Notes under the pieces: model-generated
Told to the model about the DNA's origin: nothing
The model's database searches: none
What the model saw: only the letters and a program-made list of their open reading frames with translations
Part shown: positions 19,213 to 28,289 of the stretch, piece after piece
Layout of the letters: every line of letters starts with the position of its first letter
Numbering within the stretch: the stretch's first letter is position 1
From: Actinomadura formosensis NBRC 14204
Lineage (GTDB): Bacteria > Actinomycetota > Actinomycetes > Streptosporangiales > Streptosporangiaceae
Direction of reading: 5' to 3'
NCBI RefSeq assembly: GCF_001552155.1
Contig: NZ_BCQQ01000003.1
Coordinates: 1 to 64,000, forward strand
DNA length: 64,000 nt
Made by a program: the position numbers and the translations under genes

Positions 19213-20334
19213 TCAGGCTTCGTTGGCCTTGGGCGGCGCGTCGATGGCCCTGGGGCCGAGGACCCGGCTCATCCAGCGCACCGGCTCCTTGATCTCGTCG
19301 TGCGTGGGGAGCGTCTCCGGCGACTGCCAAATCTGGTTGAAGCCGCTCATGCCCGCTTCGGCGACGACCCGGCGGACGAACCGCGATCCCTCCGCGTACT
19401 GCTTCATCTTGAGGTCGATGCCGAGCAGGCGCCGGATCGTCTTGTCGAGCTTGGAGCCGCCTTCACGCCGCCCCTGGAACCGGGCCCTGATCTGTTGCAC
19501 GGACGGGACGACGTCCGGGCCGACCGCGTCCATGACGTAGTCGCCGTGGCCCTCCACCAGCGTCATCACCGCGGTCAACCGGTCGAGGATCTCGCGCTGT
19601 TCCGGGCTCTGGATCGCGTCGATGAGATTGGAGTCGCCGCCGCGCACCGCGTCCGCCACCGCCTCGGCCGCGTCCCGGAGGCGGTCCAGCATCGCACCGG
19701 GGTCGAGGTCCGACGCGAGCAGGAACTTGGTCATCTGGTCCTGGACGTATTCACGCAGCCAAGGGACGCCGGTGAACTGGGCGCGATGCGTCTCCTCGTG
19801 CAGGCACACCCAGAGACGGAAGTCACGCGTCTCCACACCGAGCTCATGCTCGACATGGACAATGTTGGGCGCCACCAAGGTCAGCCGCCCGGTCGAAGCA
19901 CGCCCCGACGGGTCCGGCGGCAAGAACAGCTCGTACTGCCCGAGGACACGGCTTGCCATGTAGGCGAGGATCGCGCCCACCTGCATCCCCGTCACGCGGG
20001 AACCGACCGCCTGGATGACCACGTCGCCCGCACCGCCGAAGGGGCCGGGGCTCCGCCGCTCGGACATCTGCTCCATGAGCGGCTCCAGCACCACGCGGAA
20101 GCCGTCCACGTTGGCACGGATCCAGCCGGGCCTGTCCACAACCGTCGCCGGGTCGGGATCGAGTTCCGACGCCATGCCGGTGAAGTCGCGCACGTGCCCG
20201 TGGGCGACCTTCGACAGCTCGCGCAGCTCCTTCACGACCTCGCGGGCCTCGTCATAGCTGACCTGCGGTCCCGGCCGGACGAGCCGGGTTCCGGCCTGAA
20301 CGGCCACGTTCCAGTCGATCATTGAGGCGCTCAT
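19213..20334 (-). CDS. Zinc-dependent metalloprotease, DUF2342 family
   Basis: A protein of about 373 residues with the metalloprotease-like motif LHEETHRAQF (HExxH) near the middle and the family's LVAPNIVHVEHELG segment just before it. The family is widespread in actinobacteria and is sometimes labelled coenzyme F420 biosynthesis-associated from genome context; direct biochemical evidence is thin, so only the metalloprotease fold is claimed. It is nearly always encoded beside tilS and a PBP4-type carboxypeptidase, as here. ATG 20334 is chosen; a GTG nine bases earlier and an ATG fifteen bases later are alternatives because the GGTGGAG site serves none ideally. A 19-bp palindrome lies just upstream. 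Confidence 0.85.
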   Translation of the reverse strand: MSASMIDWNVAVQAGTRLVRPGPQVSYDEAREVVKELRELSKVAHGHVRDFTGMASELDPDPATVVDRPGWIRANVDGFRVVLEPLMEQMSERRSPGPFGGAGDVVIQAVGSRVTGMQVGAILAYMASRVLGQYELFLPPDPSGRASTGRLTLVAPNIVHVEHELGVETRDFRLWVCLHEETHRAQFTGVPWLREYVQDQMTKFLLASDLDPGAMLDRLRDAAEAVADAVRGGDSNLIDAIQSPEQREILDRLTAVMTLVEGHGDYVMDAVGPDVVPSVQQIRARFQGRREGGSKLDKTIRRLLGIDLKMKQYAEGSRFVRRVVAEAGMSGFNQIWQSPETLPTHDEIKEPVRWMSRVLGPRAIDAPPKANEA

Positions 20335-20380
20335 GTACTCCACCGTACGTTTCGGACGCGGCGCCGAGGCGCCCCTACTA

Positions 20381-20399
20381 GGTCGTTCAACGAACGACC
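20381..20399. promoter_or_regulatory. Perfect palindrome upstream of the DUF2342 gene
   Basis: Arms GGTCGTTC and GAACGACC around AAC, about 47 bases upstream of the DUF2342 ATG. On the minus strand TAGTAG follows immediately and could serve as a -10 element. It looks like a dimeric repressor operator. The rest of the 242-base gap is Pro-codon-like GC-rich sequence with no gene. Confidence 0.4.
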
Positions 20400-20576
20400 G
20401 TTCTGGTTATCTCCCGTACAGCCCCGCCCACACCCGCCACCGGCCCATACACGTCCCGCCGAAGCCAGGCGCCAAAAAAACAGGCCCCGCCCACCCGGGG
20501 GCGGACCGTACCCCTCCACCCTCGCCATCCCCGCCGCCCCACCGCAGTAGAACGAGATTCTGGGGATAACCGAAAA

Positions 20577-21977
20577 TCAGCCGCAGCCGCACCCGGCGAC
20601 GGCCGCTGCGAGTTGGTCGAGCTTCCCCGGATCCACCGGTCCCTTCCCATCCCCCGCCATGAACGCGAACGCCAGCAGCCGTCCATCCGCGTCGTACGCG
20701 AGCCCGGCCAGCGTGCTGACACCCGCCAGAGTGCCGGTCTTGGCACGAACCATCCCCGCACCCGCCTGACTGGCCGCGACGGTGTAGCGCGGCGGCCTCA
20801 ACGTCCCGGAGAACCCGGCGACGGGCAGCCCGGTGATGGCCGAACGCAGCTTCGGATGTTTCTCACCGGCCGCGAGCGAGACGATGCGGGCAAGCGCGAG
20901 CGGCGAGATCCGGTTGCGCGGCGACAACCCACTGCCGTCGTTGACCGACACGCCTTCCGCAACACCGAGCCTGGCGAGAACCTGCCGGACGGCTTGCGCC
21001 GCGTCCGCGAACGTCGCCGGACGCCCCAGCTTGATGGCGACCTGGCGGGCCACCGCCTCGGCAACGTCGTTGTCACTATCAGTCAGCAAATGCTCCACCA
21101 GCGCGGACATGGGCGGCGATTGGACGGCACCGAGCCGAGCCGCCTCCTTCGGCGCGACAGTCATCCGTCCTGGCCTCGCGCTCACTCCGTCCCTGGACAA
21201 CAAACGCGCGAACTGCCTCGCCGCAGAGGCGGGTGGATCGGCAATCCGCGCCTTCCTGGTCGGGTCCAACGGTGAGACGCGCCCCTCATCGACGGCTAGG
21301 GCGGTAACAGGGGCGACCTCGCCGTCCGGCAGGTAATTGGGTTTCCACCCGGCGGCCGTGCGAGGCCCCTGGTACGCGGACACGTCGTAGTCCACACGTA
21401 CCTGGCGCACCCCCGATGCCTTCAGCGCCGCAGCCGTCTGATGGGCCAGATCCAATAGCGACGCATAAGGCGGCCGGCCGGCCCCTGGACGCGACGGAAG
21501 TGCCGTCAGGGTAGGATCCCCGCCTCCGATCAGTACGATTCCGCCTCCGGTACCGCGCACGACCTGGGTGGTGATCCGGTGCGCGGGGCCGACCGAGGCC
21601 AGCGCCGCCACCGACGTCGCCAGTTTCGTCGTCGAGGCCGGGGTGGCGGGCCGGTCGGCGCGCAGCTCGTAGAGGGGCCGCCGCGTCTCCGCGTCGATCA
21701 CCACTGCGTTGATCTTCGCCTTCGGGCCGCCGATCAGCGCCGAGAGCCGTCCCGCCAGGACGGACGGGTTCGGCGGGCGGCCCGATCCGGCATCGGCGGC
21801 GGGGACCACGGTCGACGTGGCGGGGGCGCGCACGAGGTCACGCGCCGCCACGCTCGGCGGCTGCGGGGACAGATGCCGGGCAGGTGTGAGTTTCACCACT
21901 GCCAGCCCCGCGGCGGCGGTGAAAACGTTAAGGAGGGACAGCGACAGGATCACGAGGGTTCGGGCCCGTCCAGGCAC
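20577..21977 (-). CDS. D-alanyl-D-alanine carboxypeptidase/endopeptidase, PBP4 family
   Basis: Secreted or membrane-anchored penicillin-binding protein that trims peptidoglycan peptides. After a basic N-terminus and one hydrophobic segment (about 5-27) comes a Pro/Ala linker, then the three active-site motifs: SxxK in STTKLATS, SxN in SDNDVAE and KTG in [10 protein letters not shown]. The spacing, with a large insertion between SxxK and SxN, is that of PBP4/DacB (peptidase family S13). GTG 21977 with AGGGG seven bases upstream is preferred to a GTG at 22010. It is divergent from ppa, with 138 bases between. Confidence 0.92.
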   Translation of the reverse strand: MPGRARTLVILSLSLLNVFTAAAGLAVVKLTPARHLSPQPPSVAARDLVRAPATSTVVPAADAGSGRPPNPSVLAGRLSALIGGPKAKINAVVIDAETRRPLYELRADRPATPASTTKLATSVAALASVGPAHRITTQVVRGTGGGIVLIGGGDPTLTALPSRPGAGRPPYASLLDLAHQTAAALKASGVRQVRVDYDVSAYQGPRTAAGWKPNYLPDGEVAPVTALAVDEGRVSPLDPTRKARIADPPASAARQFARLLSRDGVSARPGRMTVAPKEAARLGAVQSPPMSALVEHLLTDSDNDVAEAVARQVAIKLGRPATFADAAQAVRQVLARLGVAEGVSVNDGSGLSPRNRISPLALARIVSLAAGEKHPKLRSAITGLPVAGFSGTLRPPRYTVAASQAGAGMVRAKTGTLAGVSTLAGLAYDADGRLLAFAFMAGDGKGPVDPGKLDQLAAAVAGCGCG

Positions 21978-22115
21978 GTGACCGCCCCTCTCCCACTCAG
22001 CACTCACCAACGTGCGACATCCTTATACGAGGGAATACTCGTCCTGTGGGGCCGGCCTCGCCCACGGGCTCCCGAAAGACTATTCACTGCGCGCGCGCAG
22101 GGAGCGGAGGACATC

Positions 22116-22607
22116 TTGGATTTCGACGTCACCATTGAGATCCCGAAGGGCCAGCGGAACAAGTACGAGGTGGACCACGAGACCGGACGCATCCGCCTCG
22201 ACCGCATGCTGTTCACCGCGACGCAGTACCCGGCCGACTACGGATTCATCGAGGACACCCTAGGGGAGGACGGCGACCCGCTGGACGCGCTCGTCCTGCT
22301 GCAGGAGCCGACCTTCCCCGGCTGCCTCATCCGCTGCCGCGCGGTGGGCATGTTCCGGATGACCGACGAGGCCGGTGGTGACGACAAGGTCCTGTGCGTC
22401 CCCGCCACCGACCCGCGCATGGAGCACCTCCGCGACATCCATCACGTCGCCGAGTTCGACCGGCTGGAGATCCAGCATTTCTTCGAGGTCTACAAAGACC
22501 TGGAGCCCGGCAAGTCGGTCGAGGGCGCCAGCTGGGTGGGGCGTGTCGAGGCCGAGCAGGAGATCGAGCGTTCCCTCAAGCGCGCGGCCGACCAGGGCGG
22601 TCACTGA
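22116..22607 (+). CDS. ppa: Inorganic pyrophosphatase, family I
   Basis: Hydrolyses pyrophosphate released by biosynthesis. The 163-residue protein has the family length and the metal-binding signature [11 protein letters not shown], plus the early [14 protein letters not shown] and the [14 protein letters not shown] segments. The start is a TTG with GGAGGA five bases upstream; no ATG or GTG is suitably placed. Strongly conserved in this position beside the PBP4 gene in streptomycetes. Confidence 0.96.
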   Translation: MDFDVTIEIPKGQRNKYEVDHETGRIRLDRMLFTATQYPADYGFIEDTLGEDGDPLDALVLLQEPTFPGCLIRCRAVGMFRMTDEAGGDDKVLCVPATDPRMEHLRDIHHVAEFDRLEIQHFFEVYKDLEPGKSVEGASWVGRVEAEQEIERSLKRAADQGGH

Positions 22608-22721
22608 CACCGTCCCCATGACCGGTCGGCCGACCGGCCGGTGGGCCGCGCCCAGGCCGGGGCAGGGAGTCGCGGACGGCGCTGATCCGCTCCCCATCGC
22701 CCATGCGACACGTCTCGCGAG

Positions 22722-22761
22722 GAACCCTTCCGCACACACAGGACGTCGTGCGGAAGGGTTC
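22722..22761. terminator. Hairpin between convergent ppa and sigma-like genes
   Basis: Perfect 14-bp arms (GAACCCTTCCGCAC and complement) with a 12-base loop, 115 bases past the ppa stop and 52 bases past the stop of the convergent gene. It can work in both directions. Confidence 0.7.
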
Positions 22762-22812
22762 TCGCCGTCCATAGGGGTTCGCCTTCATCCGGCCGGCCTC
22801 CGCCACTCGCCG

Positions 22813-24522
22813 TTATCCGGTGGTCGCCGGGGCCGGGCTGGAATAGGTGCTCCCCGATGATCGCCCTGTGGGGGACGGTGTCGGCTCCGGCTCGGTGCTT
22901 GAGGACGGTGATGTCACAGGAGCCGACGACGGTGCGGGGTGGGTGGTGTCCGGGGGTTGGGTTCCGGGGGTCGTGGTCGGACTCGCTGGGGCGGAACCCG
23001 TCGGCGTAGGCGTCGGCTCCGGATCAGGCGCGTTCTGCCGCCAGGTCACCTGCACTTGGGGTCCGCAAGGCCGGAACGTGATGAGGCCGCTCCCGCGTGC
23101 GTTCCCCTGCCGGGAGACATGAACGCGCACGGTCACGTTCTGGCCGGGTTGAAGATGTCCGTAGGACGGCTGAACTCGTATCGGGCCCCGAGTCTTTGCC
23201 TGCCAGGCCACTGTTCCGTCTCCCGCACGCAGGTCTACGGAGCCGTCCGAGCTTCCTGCCATGTCCAGGTAGAGCGGCGAAACCGTCAGGACGCATGGGG
23301 CCGCCACGATCGGCTCTGTTCCGGAATCGGGGTCTGGAGACAGCAGGGGCACAGCGGCCAGGGGGGCGGATGAGGCGCGCGCGCCGAGCGGGAACGTGGC
23401 GGAGACAGGAGCGGACTGAAGGGTCCCCGGCCCATCCGTATGAGTTGCGGACGGCCGTCCGGACTTCGGCATCTGCGAGACGCCCGGAACCGCCGTGGGG
23501 TGTGCGTCGGCACCCCCTTCTGCGGGATTCCGGCCGGTGCCCACGAACCCGTACATGGAGGCGACCCCGCCCCCGGACAGAAGCCCCACCACCGCCAGCA
23601 CCGTCGTGGCACGGATGACCGAAGCGCCGAGACCTGCCACGCTCGCGGAAGGGGCTCTGCGGAAGCGACCGATCCCTGAGAATCGGCCTGGACGCGCCTG
23701 CTGCCCGGACCGTACGGACTGAATGGGGAAACCTTTGGGTGTGAACTCGGCGACCCTGGTGGCCGCGAAGAGCCTGTAGCCGACCAGTTCGGGATCCAGG
23801 AAGCAACTCATCACGCGTAGCCGCAGATCCGCCGGCGGATGCACTTCTGGTAGCAGCCCATACACCTTCTGGGCCGACACAGACCGGAGTCGGAAAGGTC
23901 CACAGACCGAACACGATCTCGCATGCTCCGTCAGCCGCCCGCTGAGGTCGTGAGTGAGCTCACCACGCCGTTCCCTCAGCAGCAGCGCACGCTCGGGGCA
24001 ACCATAGGGCCCCTGCTGCGCGAGTATCTCCGCCGTTAAGGTCTCGGCGAGTTCGCGGTGCGCGAGGTCCAGAGCCTCTTGGGCTTCCTGCAGCGATATG
24101 CCGAGCACGGCCGCCAGGTCGGGAACCGACAGCCGGCGCCTGACCCTCAGATCCAGAATCTCCCGCGAGATCGGACGTAACGCCGAAACCGCCTGCCATG
24201 CCGTTATGCGCCGCTCTACGTCCTCCTGGTCGTGGTGGGCGACCGGCACGTCCGGTGTCTTGGTGCGAGGCGACTGACGCCGTGTGCACTCCAGCCGCGC
24301 AATGGCGTAGAGCCATGTCCTGAAACGGTCGGGGTCGCGCAGCCTGCCGACGTGCGCCTCGGCCACGATGAAGGTGTCGCGTAAGGCGACCTGCGCCGCG
24401 TCACGGCACCGCAACCGGAACCAGCAGTACGCGTAGAGCCCGCGGGCATGGGCGTCGTACACCGCGGCCGGGGCGCCGAGAGCGCGCTCGCGCAGCGCCT
24501 CGACCAGGAGTCGGTCGTTCAT
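22813..24522 (-). CDS. Sigma-70-like protein fused to a zinc finger, membrane helix and BACON-like domain
   Basis: A 569-residue protein of unusual build. Residues 1-85 resemble ECF sigma region 2 (YDAHARGLYAYCWFRL, then DRFRTWLYAIARLECTRR) and 105-165 resemble region 4 (LRPISREILDLRVRRRLS, VPDLAAVLGISLQEAQEAL). At about 200-208 a HxxxCxxC element (EHARSCSVC) matches the zinc finger of anti-sigma factors. One membrane helix lies near 302-326. The outer part has a Thr/Pro linker, then a BACON-like beta domain (about 428-515: CVLTVSPLYLDMAGSSD, WQAKTRGPIRVQPS, LQPGQNVTVRVHVSRQG), and a Pro/Ser/Thr tail. The ATG at 24522 is the best start; the ribosome site is weak. Sensor, sigma and anti-sigma parts seem to be in one chain. 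Sigma activity is not proven. Confidence 0.75.
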   Translation of the reverse strand: MNDRLLVEALRERALGAPAAVYDAHARGLYAYCWFRLRCRDAAQVALRDTFIVAEAHVGRLRDPDRFRTWLYAIARLECTRRQSPRTKTPDVPVAHHDQEDVERRITAWQAVSALRPISREILDLRVRRRLSVPDLAAVLGISLQEAQEALDLAHRELAETLTAEILAQQGPYGCPERALLLRERRGELTHDLSGRLTEHARSCSVCGPFRLRSVSAQKVYGLLPEVHPPADLRLRVMSCFLDPELVGYRLFAATRVAEFTPKGFPIQSVRSGQQARPGRFSGIGRFRRAPSASVAGLGASVIRATTVLAVVGLLSGGGVASMYGFVGTGRNPAEGGADAHPTAVPGVSQMPKSGRPSATHTDGPGTLQSAPVSATFPLGARASSAPLAAVPLLSPDPDSGTEPIVAAPCVLTVSPLYLDMAGSSDGSVDLRAGDGTVAWQAKTRGPIRVQPSYGHLQPGQNVTVRVHVSRQGNARGSGLITFRPCGPQVQVTWRQNAPDPEPTPTPTGSAPASPTTTPGTQPPDTTHPAPSSAPVTSPSSSTEPEPTPSPTGRSSGSTYSSPAPATTG

Positions 24523-24961
24523 ACCGGAAAAACCTAAAGGCTCTGGTCGCTCTTTACAGACCAATTCAGAAGATCCAAATCCAACGCCGGCCACCATTCC
24601 TAGCGCTATCCAGCAAGCTCTGGGCAAATGTCCCATTTAGGAGCTTTGTTTGATTTGACCGAGATACTGTAAGTATCAGATGCCTGATGCGACCAGGAAG
24701 ACATCACAATGAGCGATCAAGTGGAGACGTAGCGTGAGTGGAACATATTTCTCCTCTCGCCACGAGAGGACCATTTTCACCATCGCGGGAACAGCCGTTC
24801 GACGCCTCGTTGCCGCGACCTGAACGGCGACATGAATAACGGCTCTGCCGTAATGGCGCATAAGGTCGCCCACTCGCACCGCAAGGCCGTCCGCCGGGTG
24901 ATCGAGGTCCGCCGCCGGCACGGAGCCGCCGAGGATCTCCAGAGTCGATCTTCGTTCGAAC
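24523..24961. other. Intergenic region between the sigma-like and merR genes
   Basis: About 440 bases, clearly less GC-rich than the surroundings, separating two divergent genes. A palindrome GATACT-GTA-AGTATC lies at 24663-24677, roughly 140 bases upstream of the sigma-like start. Short open frames exist on both strands but none has a ribosome site with coding-type base bias. I see no RNA gene. Confidence 0.4.
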
Positions 24962-24990
24962 TTGACACTGTCATCGTGACAGTGTCATCA
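24962..24990 (+). promoter_or_regulatory. merR promoter with double-palindrome operator; likely leaderless
   Basis: TTGACA at 24962-24967 and TCATCA at 24985-24990 are 17 bases apart. The spacer and parts of both hexamers form a perfect inverted repeat: TGACACTGTCA (24963-24973), TCG, TGACAGTGTCA (24977-24987). Each arm is itself palindromic (TGACA-N-TGTCA). Transcription would start at about 24997, at the ATG (24998), and no good Shine-Dalgarno is present, so a leaderless mRNA is predicted. An operator within the spacer is the typical site for MerR proteins, so the gene is probably autoregulated. Confidence 0.6.
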
Positions 24991-24997
24991 TCGAGCC

Positions 24998-25822
24998 ATG
25001 GACGAGACCTGGACGATCGGCGAGCTGGCGGCACGCGCCGCCACCGCCCTCACGGCGGACGGAGCCGCACAGGTCAGCGGGCGGGTGCGCGATCTCCCCA
25101 ACGAGCGGCTGATCCGCTGGTACACCACCATCGGCCTGGTCGACCCGCCCCTCGGCCGCCGTGGCCGCAACGCCCTGTACGGGCCGCGCCACCTTCTCCA
25201 GCTCGTCGCGGTGAAACGCCGCCAGGCCGCGGGCCACTCGATCGCGGAGATCCAGATGGAACTCGCCGCCGCCCCCGACGAAACCCTCGCCCGGATAGCC
25301 GACCTCCCCGCCGGCGGCGCCACCGCGCCAACGGCCTCCGCGCACCCGGCGCCCTTTGAAAGCGGCCGACCCGAGCCGAGCCGAACGCGGGGAACCACCG
25401 CACCACGGTCGCCGGAAGAACCGGAAGAATCCGCCGCCGGGAATGCCGGGCGGGCGGCTCCCCCGCGCCCCGCAGCCGGCAGCGCTCGCACGGCAGAACC
25501 CAGCAGAGCACCGACCGGTTCAGCAGACGGCGAAGGAGACCACGAACAGACCGACTTCTGGCGCACCAGACCCGACGTGTCCTACAGCCGGGCAGCCGTC
25601 GTCAGCGATTACGGCCGGCCGCTCCCCTCGGTGCTCCAAGGGGTTCGGCTGGCTCCGGGCCTCACCGTTCTGCTCGACGGCCCCACCCTGAGCGGCGACG
25701 ACCTCGCCGCCATCGAGACCGCCGCACGTCCCCTGCTCGACGAGCTGCACCGGCGCGGTCTTCTCACCCTCGCCGAAAGCCCCGACTCTCCGTCCGCCGA
25801 TCACTCCCGGAGGTTCCAGTGA
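24998..25822 (+). CDS. MerR-family transcriptional regulator
   Basis: A 274-residue regulator. The N-terminal winged helix-turn-helix reads TIGELAARAATAL, then RLIRWYTTIGLVDPP and RRGRNALYGPRHLLQLVAVKRRQ, with the MerR dimer helix (SIAEIQMELAAAPDETLARI) ending near 105. A Pro/Ala/Glu-rich linker of about 75 residues follows, then a small C-terminal region (LPSVLQGVRLAPGLTVLLDG) unlike any metal-binding MerR tail; it lacks clustered Cys. The linker and tail may sense a protein partner or ligand. Its stop overlaps the GTG of the VIT/vWA gene by four bases, so the two are one operon. The promoter carries a striking double palindrome. Confidence 0.88.
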   Translation: MDETWTIGELAARAATALTADGAAQVSGRVRDLPNERLIRWYTTIGLVDPPLGRRGRNALYGPRHLLQLVAVKRRQAAGHSIAEIQMELAAAPDETLARIADLPAGGATAPTASAHPAPFESGRPEPSRTRGTTAPRSPEEPEESAAGNAGRAAPPRPAAGSARTAEPSRAPTGSADGEGDHEQTDFWRTRPDVSYSRAAVVSDYGRPLPSVLQGVRLAPGLTVLLDGPTLSGDDLAAIETAARPLLDELHRRGLLTLAESPDSPSADHSRRFQ

Positions 25823-28218
25823 CCGTGCGCATTCTGCCGCTACCCGAGACCGAACCCCCGGCACCCGACCGCGGGCTCGGCGCACTCACCACCGACAAGG
25901 GAAACCTGCCGCTCGACTCCGTCGACGTCCACGCGTCCATCACGGGTCTCGCCGCCGGAATCGAGGTCGTCCAAGGCTTCCGCAACCCGTTCGACACGCC
26001 GCTTGAGGCCACCTACATCTTCCCTCTGCCCGACCGCGCCGCCGTCACCGCGTTGCGCATGGAGGCGGCAGACCGCGTCATCGAAGGCACGCTGAAAGAG
26101 CGCGGACAGGCGCGCCAGGACTACGACGCCGCCATCGCCGAAGGCCGCCGCGCCGCGATCGCCGAGGAAGACCGCCCGGACGTGTTCAGCATGCGGGTCG
26201 GCAACATCCTGCCCGGCGAACGAGTGACCATCAGGCTGGCGCTCAACCAGCCGTTGCCGCACGAGTCGGCCTCCAGCGCGACATTCCGTTTCCCGCTCGT
26301 GGTCGCCCCCCGCTACATCCCGGGCAACCCCTTGGACGGGGAACGCGCCGGCCCCGGGGTGGCCGACGACACCGACGCCGTACCGGACGCGTCCCGGATC
26401 AGCCCGCCCGTCCTCCTGCCCGGTTTCCCCAACCCGGTGCGCCTCGCCGTCTCCGTCGACATCGACCCCGCCGGGCTGCCACTGACCCAGATCCGCTCGG
26501 CCCTGCACGTGGTGAGCGAAGAGGGCGAAGGCGAGCGCACCACCGTGCGCCTGCAGCCGGGTGAGCGACTCGACCGCGACTTCATCCTCCGCCTGGACTT
26601 CGCCCCGCGCGAGAGCGCGGCCCTGTCCCTGATCCCGGACGAGTCGGGCGAAGAGGGAACGTTCAGCCTGACCGTCCTGCCGTCCGGGGAGGCCAGGCCG
26701 AACCCCCGCGACGTCGTCCTCGTCCTTGACCGTTCCGGCAGCATGCACGGCTGGAAGATGGTCGCGGCCCGCCGCGCAGCCGCCCGCATCGTCGACACGC
26801 TCCGCGGCGAGGACCGGTTCGCCGTCCTGTCCTTCGACAACGTCATCGAACGCCCCCGCGACCTCGGCACCGGCCTGGTCGACGGCACCGACCGCAACCG
26901 GTTCCGCGCCGTGGAGCACCTTGCCGCGCTGAACGCGCGCGGCGGCACGGAGATGCTCGCCCCGCTCGATGAGGGCTGCCGGCTGCTCGCCGACTCCGCG
27001 CGTGACCGCGTGCTCGTTCTCATCACCGACGGCCAGGTCGGCAACGAAGACCATCTCCTCGCCCACCTGGAACCTCGGCTCCACGGTGTCCGCGTCCACA
27101 CGGTGGGCATCGACCAGGCCGTCAACGCCGGCTTCCTGAACCGCCTCGCCTCCATCGGCCAAGGCCGCTGCGAACTGGTCGAATCCGAGGATCGCCTCGA
27201 CGAGGCGATGGAGCACATCCACCACCGGATCGCCGCCCCGCTCGCGACCGACCTGTCCCTGCACGCCGACGGGCTGGAGATCGTCCCCGGCACCATGGCC
27301 CCGGCCCGGCTGGGCGCCCTCTTCCCCGGCGTGCCCCTGACGATCGCGGGGCGGTTCCATGGTGACCCGTCCGGCACGATCGCCATCCGCGGCACCGCGT
27401 CCAGCGGGACGCCATGGGAACAGCACGCCACCGGCATCGTCTCCAAGGATCCCGCCGCCACGTCCATCTGGGCCCGCGCCCATCTGCGCGACCTCGAAGA
27501 CCGCTACACGGTCGGCGGCCCCGACGACCTGGAACAGCGCATCATCGAAACCTCTCTCCGCTTCGGCGTCCTGTGCCGCTTCACCGCGTTCGTGGCCGTG
27601 GACAGCCGGGTGGTCGCCGAGGGCGGCACCCCGCACCAGGTCGTCCAGCCGGTCGAATCCCCCCGCGGCTGGACGCCGCCCACGGCGGTCCCGAGAGCCG
27701 TACCCGCCGCATTCGCGGCCGCCCCGGAACCCTTCGCACCCCCAACGGTCACCGGCGGCATGCCCATCGGTGGCATGCCCGCCCCCGCAGGCCCGCCGCC
27801 AAAGAGCGCCGCCCCCTACGGCGCGCCACCGGCCGGCGCCGGAGTCTCCGGTAGGCCCTTCGGCAGATCCACCGGCAGGGACCCCGCCTCGCGACGGTCC
27901 CGCCGCGCTCCCGCCCTCACCGGGTTCCAGCAGGAACTGGCGAACGTCCTCAACCGCCTTCGCCAGGTCCCCGACGACCAGCGGCTCCACCATCTGCTGG
28001 GCGAACTCCTCCCGATCCTGGAGTCGATCGTCCAGCGCATGGAGGCGCAGTTCCTGGACGTCGCTCCCCTGGCCGCCCTCCGCGACGATCTACGCCGCCT
28101 CCAGCCCACCTCGGACCGGGCCACCATCAACGACCAATGGACCCGCACCCTGGAGGTTCTGGCCGACTTCACCGGAGAGTCCCCACCCCGCCGCCCCTTC
28201 TGGAAACGCCCCAAGTAA
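25819..28218 (+). CDS. VIT and von Willebrand factor A domain protein
   Basis: A 799-residue protein without a signal peptide. Residues 10-135 form a VIT (vault/inter-alpha-trypsin) domain, with VDVHASITGLAAGIEVVQGF, the YIFPLPDRAAV core and the ARQDYDAAIAEGRRAAI segment. The vWA domain starts near residue 298 with an intact metal site DRSGSM (DxSxS), the later Thr in NARGGTEM and Asp in LITDGQVG. A Pro/Gly/Met-rich linker (about 600-690, with MPIGGMPAPAG) leads to a helical C-terminal region. VIT-vWA proteins in bacteria have no settled function; some are cofactors of AAA+ ATPases, but none is encoded here. GTG start overlapping the merR stop. Confidence 0.9.
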   Translation: MTVRILPLPETEPPAPDRGLGALTTDKGNLPLDSVDVHASITGLAAGIEVVQGFRNPFDTPLEATYIFPLPDRAAVTALRMEAADRVIEGTLKERGQARQDYDAAIAEGRRAAIAEEDRPDVFSMRVGNILPGERVTIRLALNQPLPHESASSATFRFPLVVAPRYIPGNPLDGERAGPGVADDTDAVPDASRISPPVLLPGFPNPVRLAVSVDIDPAGLPLTQIRSALHVVSEEGEGERTTVRLQPGERLDRDFILRLDFAPRESAALSLIPDESGEEGTFSLTVLPSGEARPNPRDVVLVLDRSGSMHGWKMVAARRAAARIVDTLRGEDRFAVLSFDNVIERPRDLGTGLVDGTDRNRFRAVEHLAALNARGGTEMLAPLDEGCRLLADSARDRVLVLITDGQVGNEDHLLAHLEPRLHGVRVHTVGIDQAVNAGFLNRLASIGQGRCELVESEDRLDEAMEHIHHRIAAPLATDLSLHADGLEIVPGTMAPARLGALFPGVPLTIAGRFHGDPSGTIAIRGTASSGTPWEQHATGIVSKDPAATSIWARAHLRDLEDRYTVGGPDDLEQRIIETSLRFGVLCRFTAFVAVDSRVVAEGGTPHQVVQPVESPRGWTPPTAVPRAVPAAFAAAPEPFAPPTVTGGMPIGGMPAPAGPPPKSAAPYGAPPAGAGVSGRPFGRSTGRDPASRRSRRAPALTGFQQELANVLNRLRQVPDDQRLHHLLGELLPILESIVQRMEAQFLDVAPLAALRDDLRRLQPTSDRATINDQWTRTLEVLADFTGESPPRRPFWKRPK

Positions 28219-28244
28219 CCCCGGCGGCGGGTGGTGCAGCTGAG

Positions 28245-28275
28245 GCGGGGGCCGCCTCTGGGAGGCAGCCCCCGC
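28245..28275. terminator. Bidirectional hairpin after the VIT/vWA gene
   Basis: GCGGGGGC pairs with GCCCCCGC and, after one mismatch, GCCTC with GAGGC, closing on a TGG loop. It lies in the 71-base gap between convergent stops and can serve both genes. Confidence 0.7.
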
Positions 28276-28289
28276 GTAGTCGAAGGAGG

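Noticed and set aside
27745..27800. Repeated GGCATGCCC units in the VIT/vWA gene
   Set aside because: They encode the MPIGGMP linker in frame; codon-level low complexity, not a DNA element.
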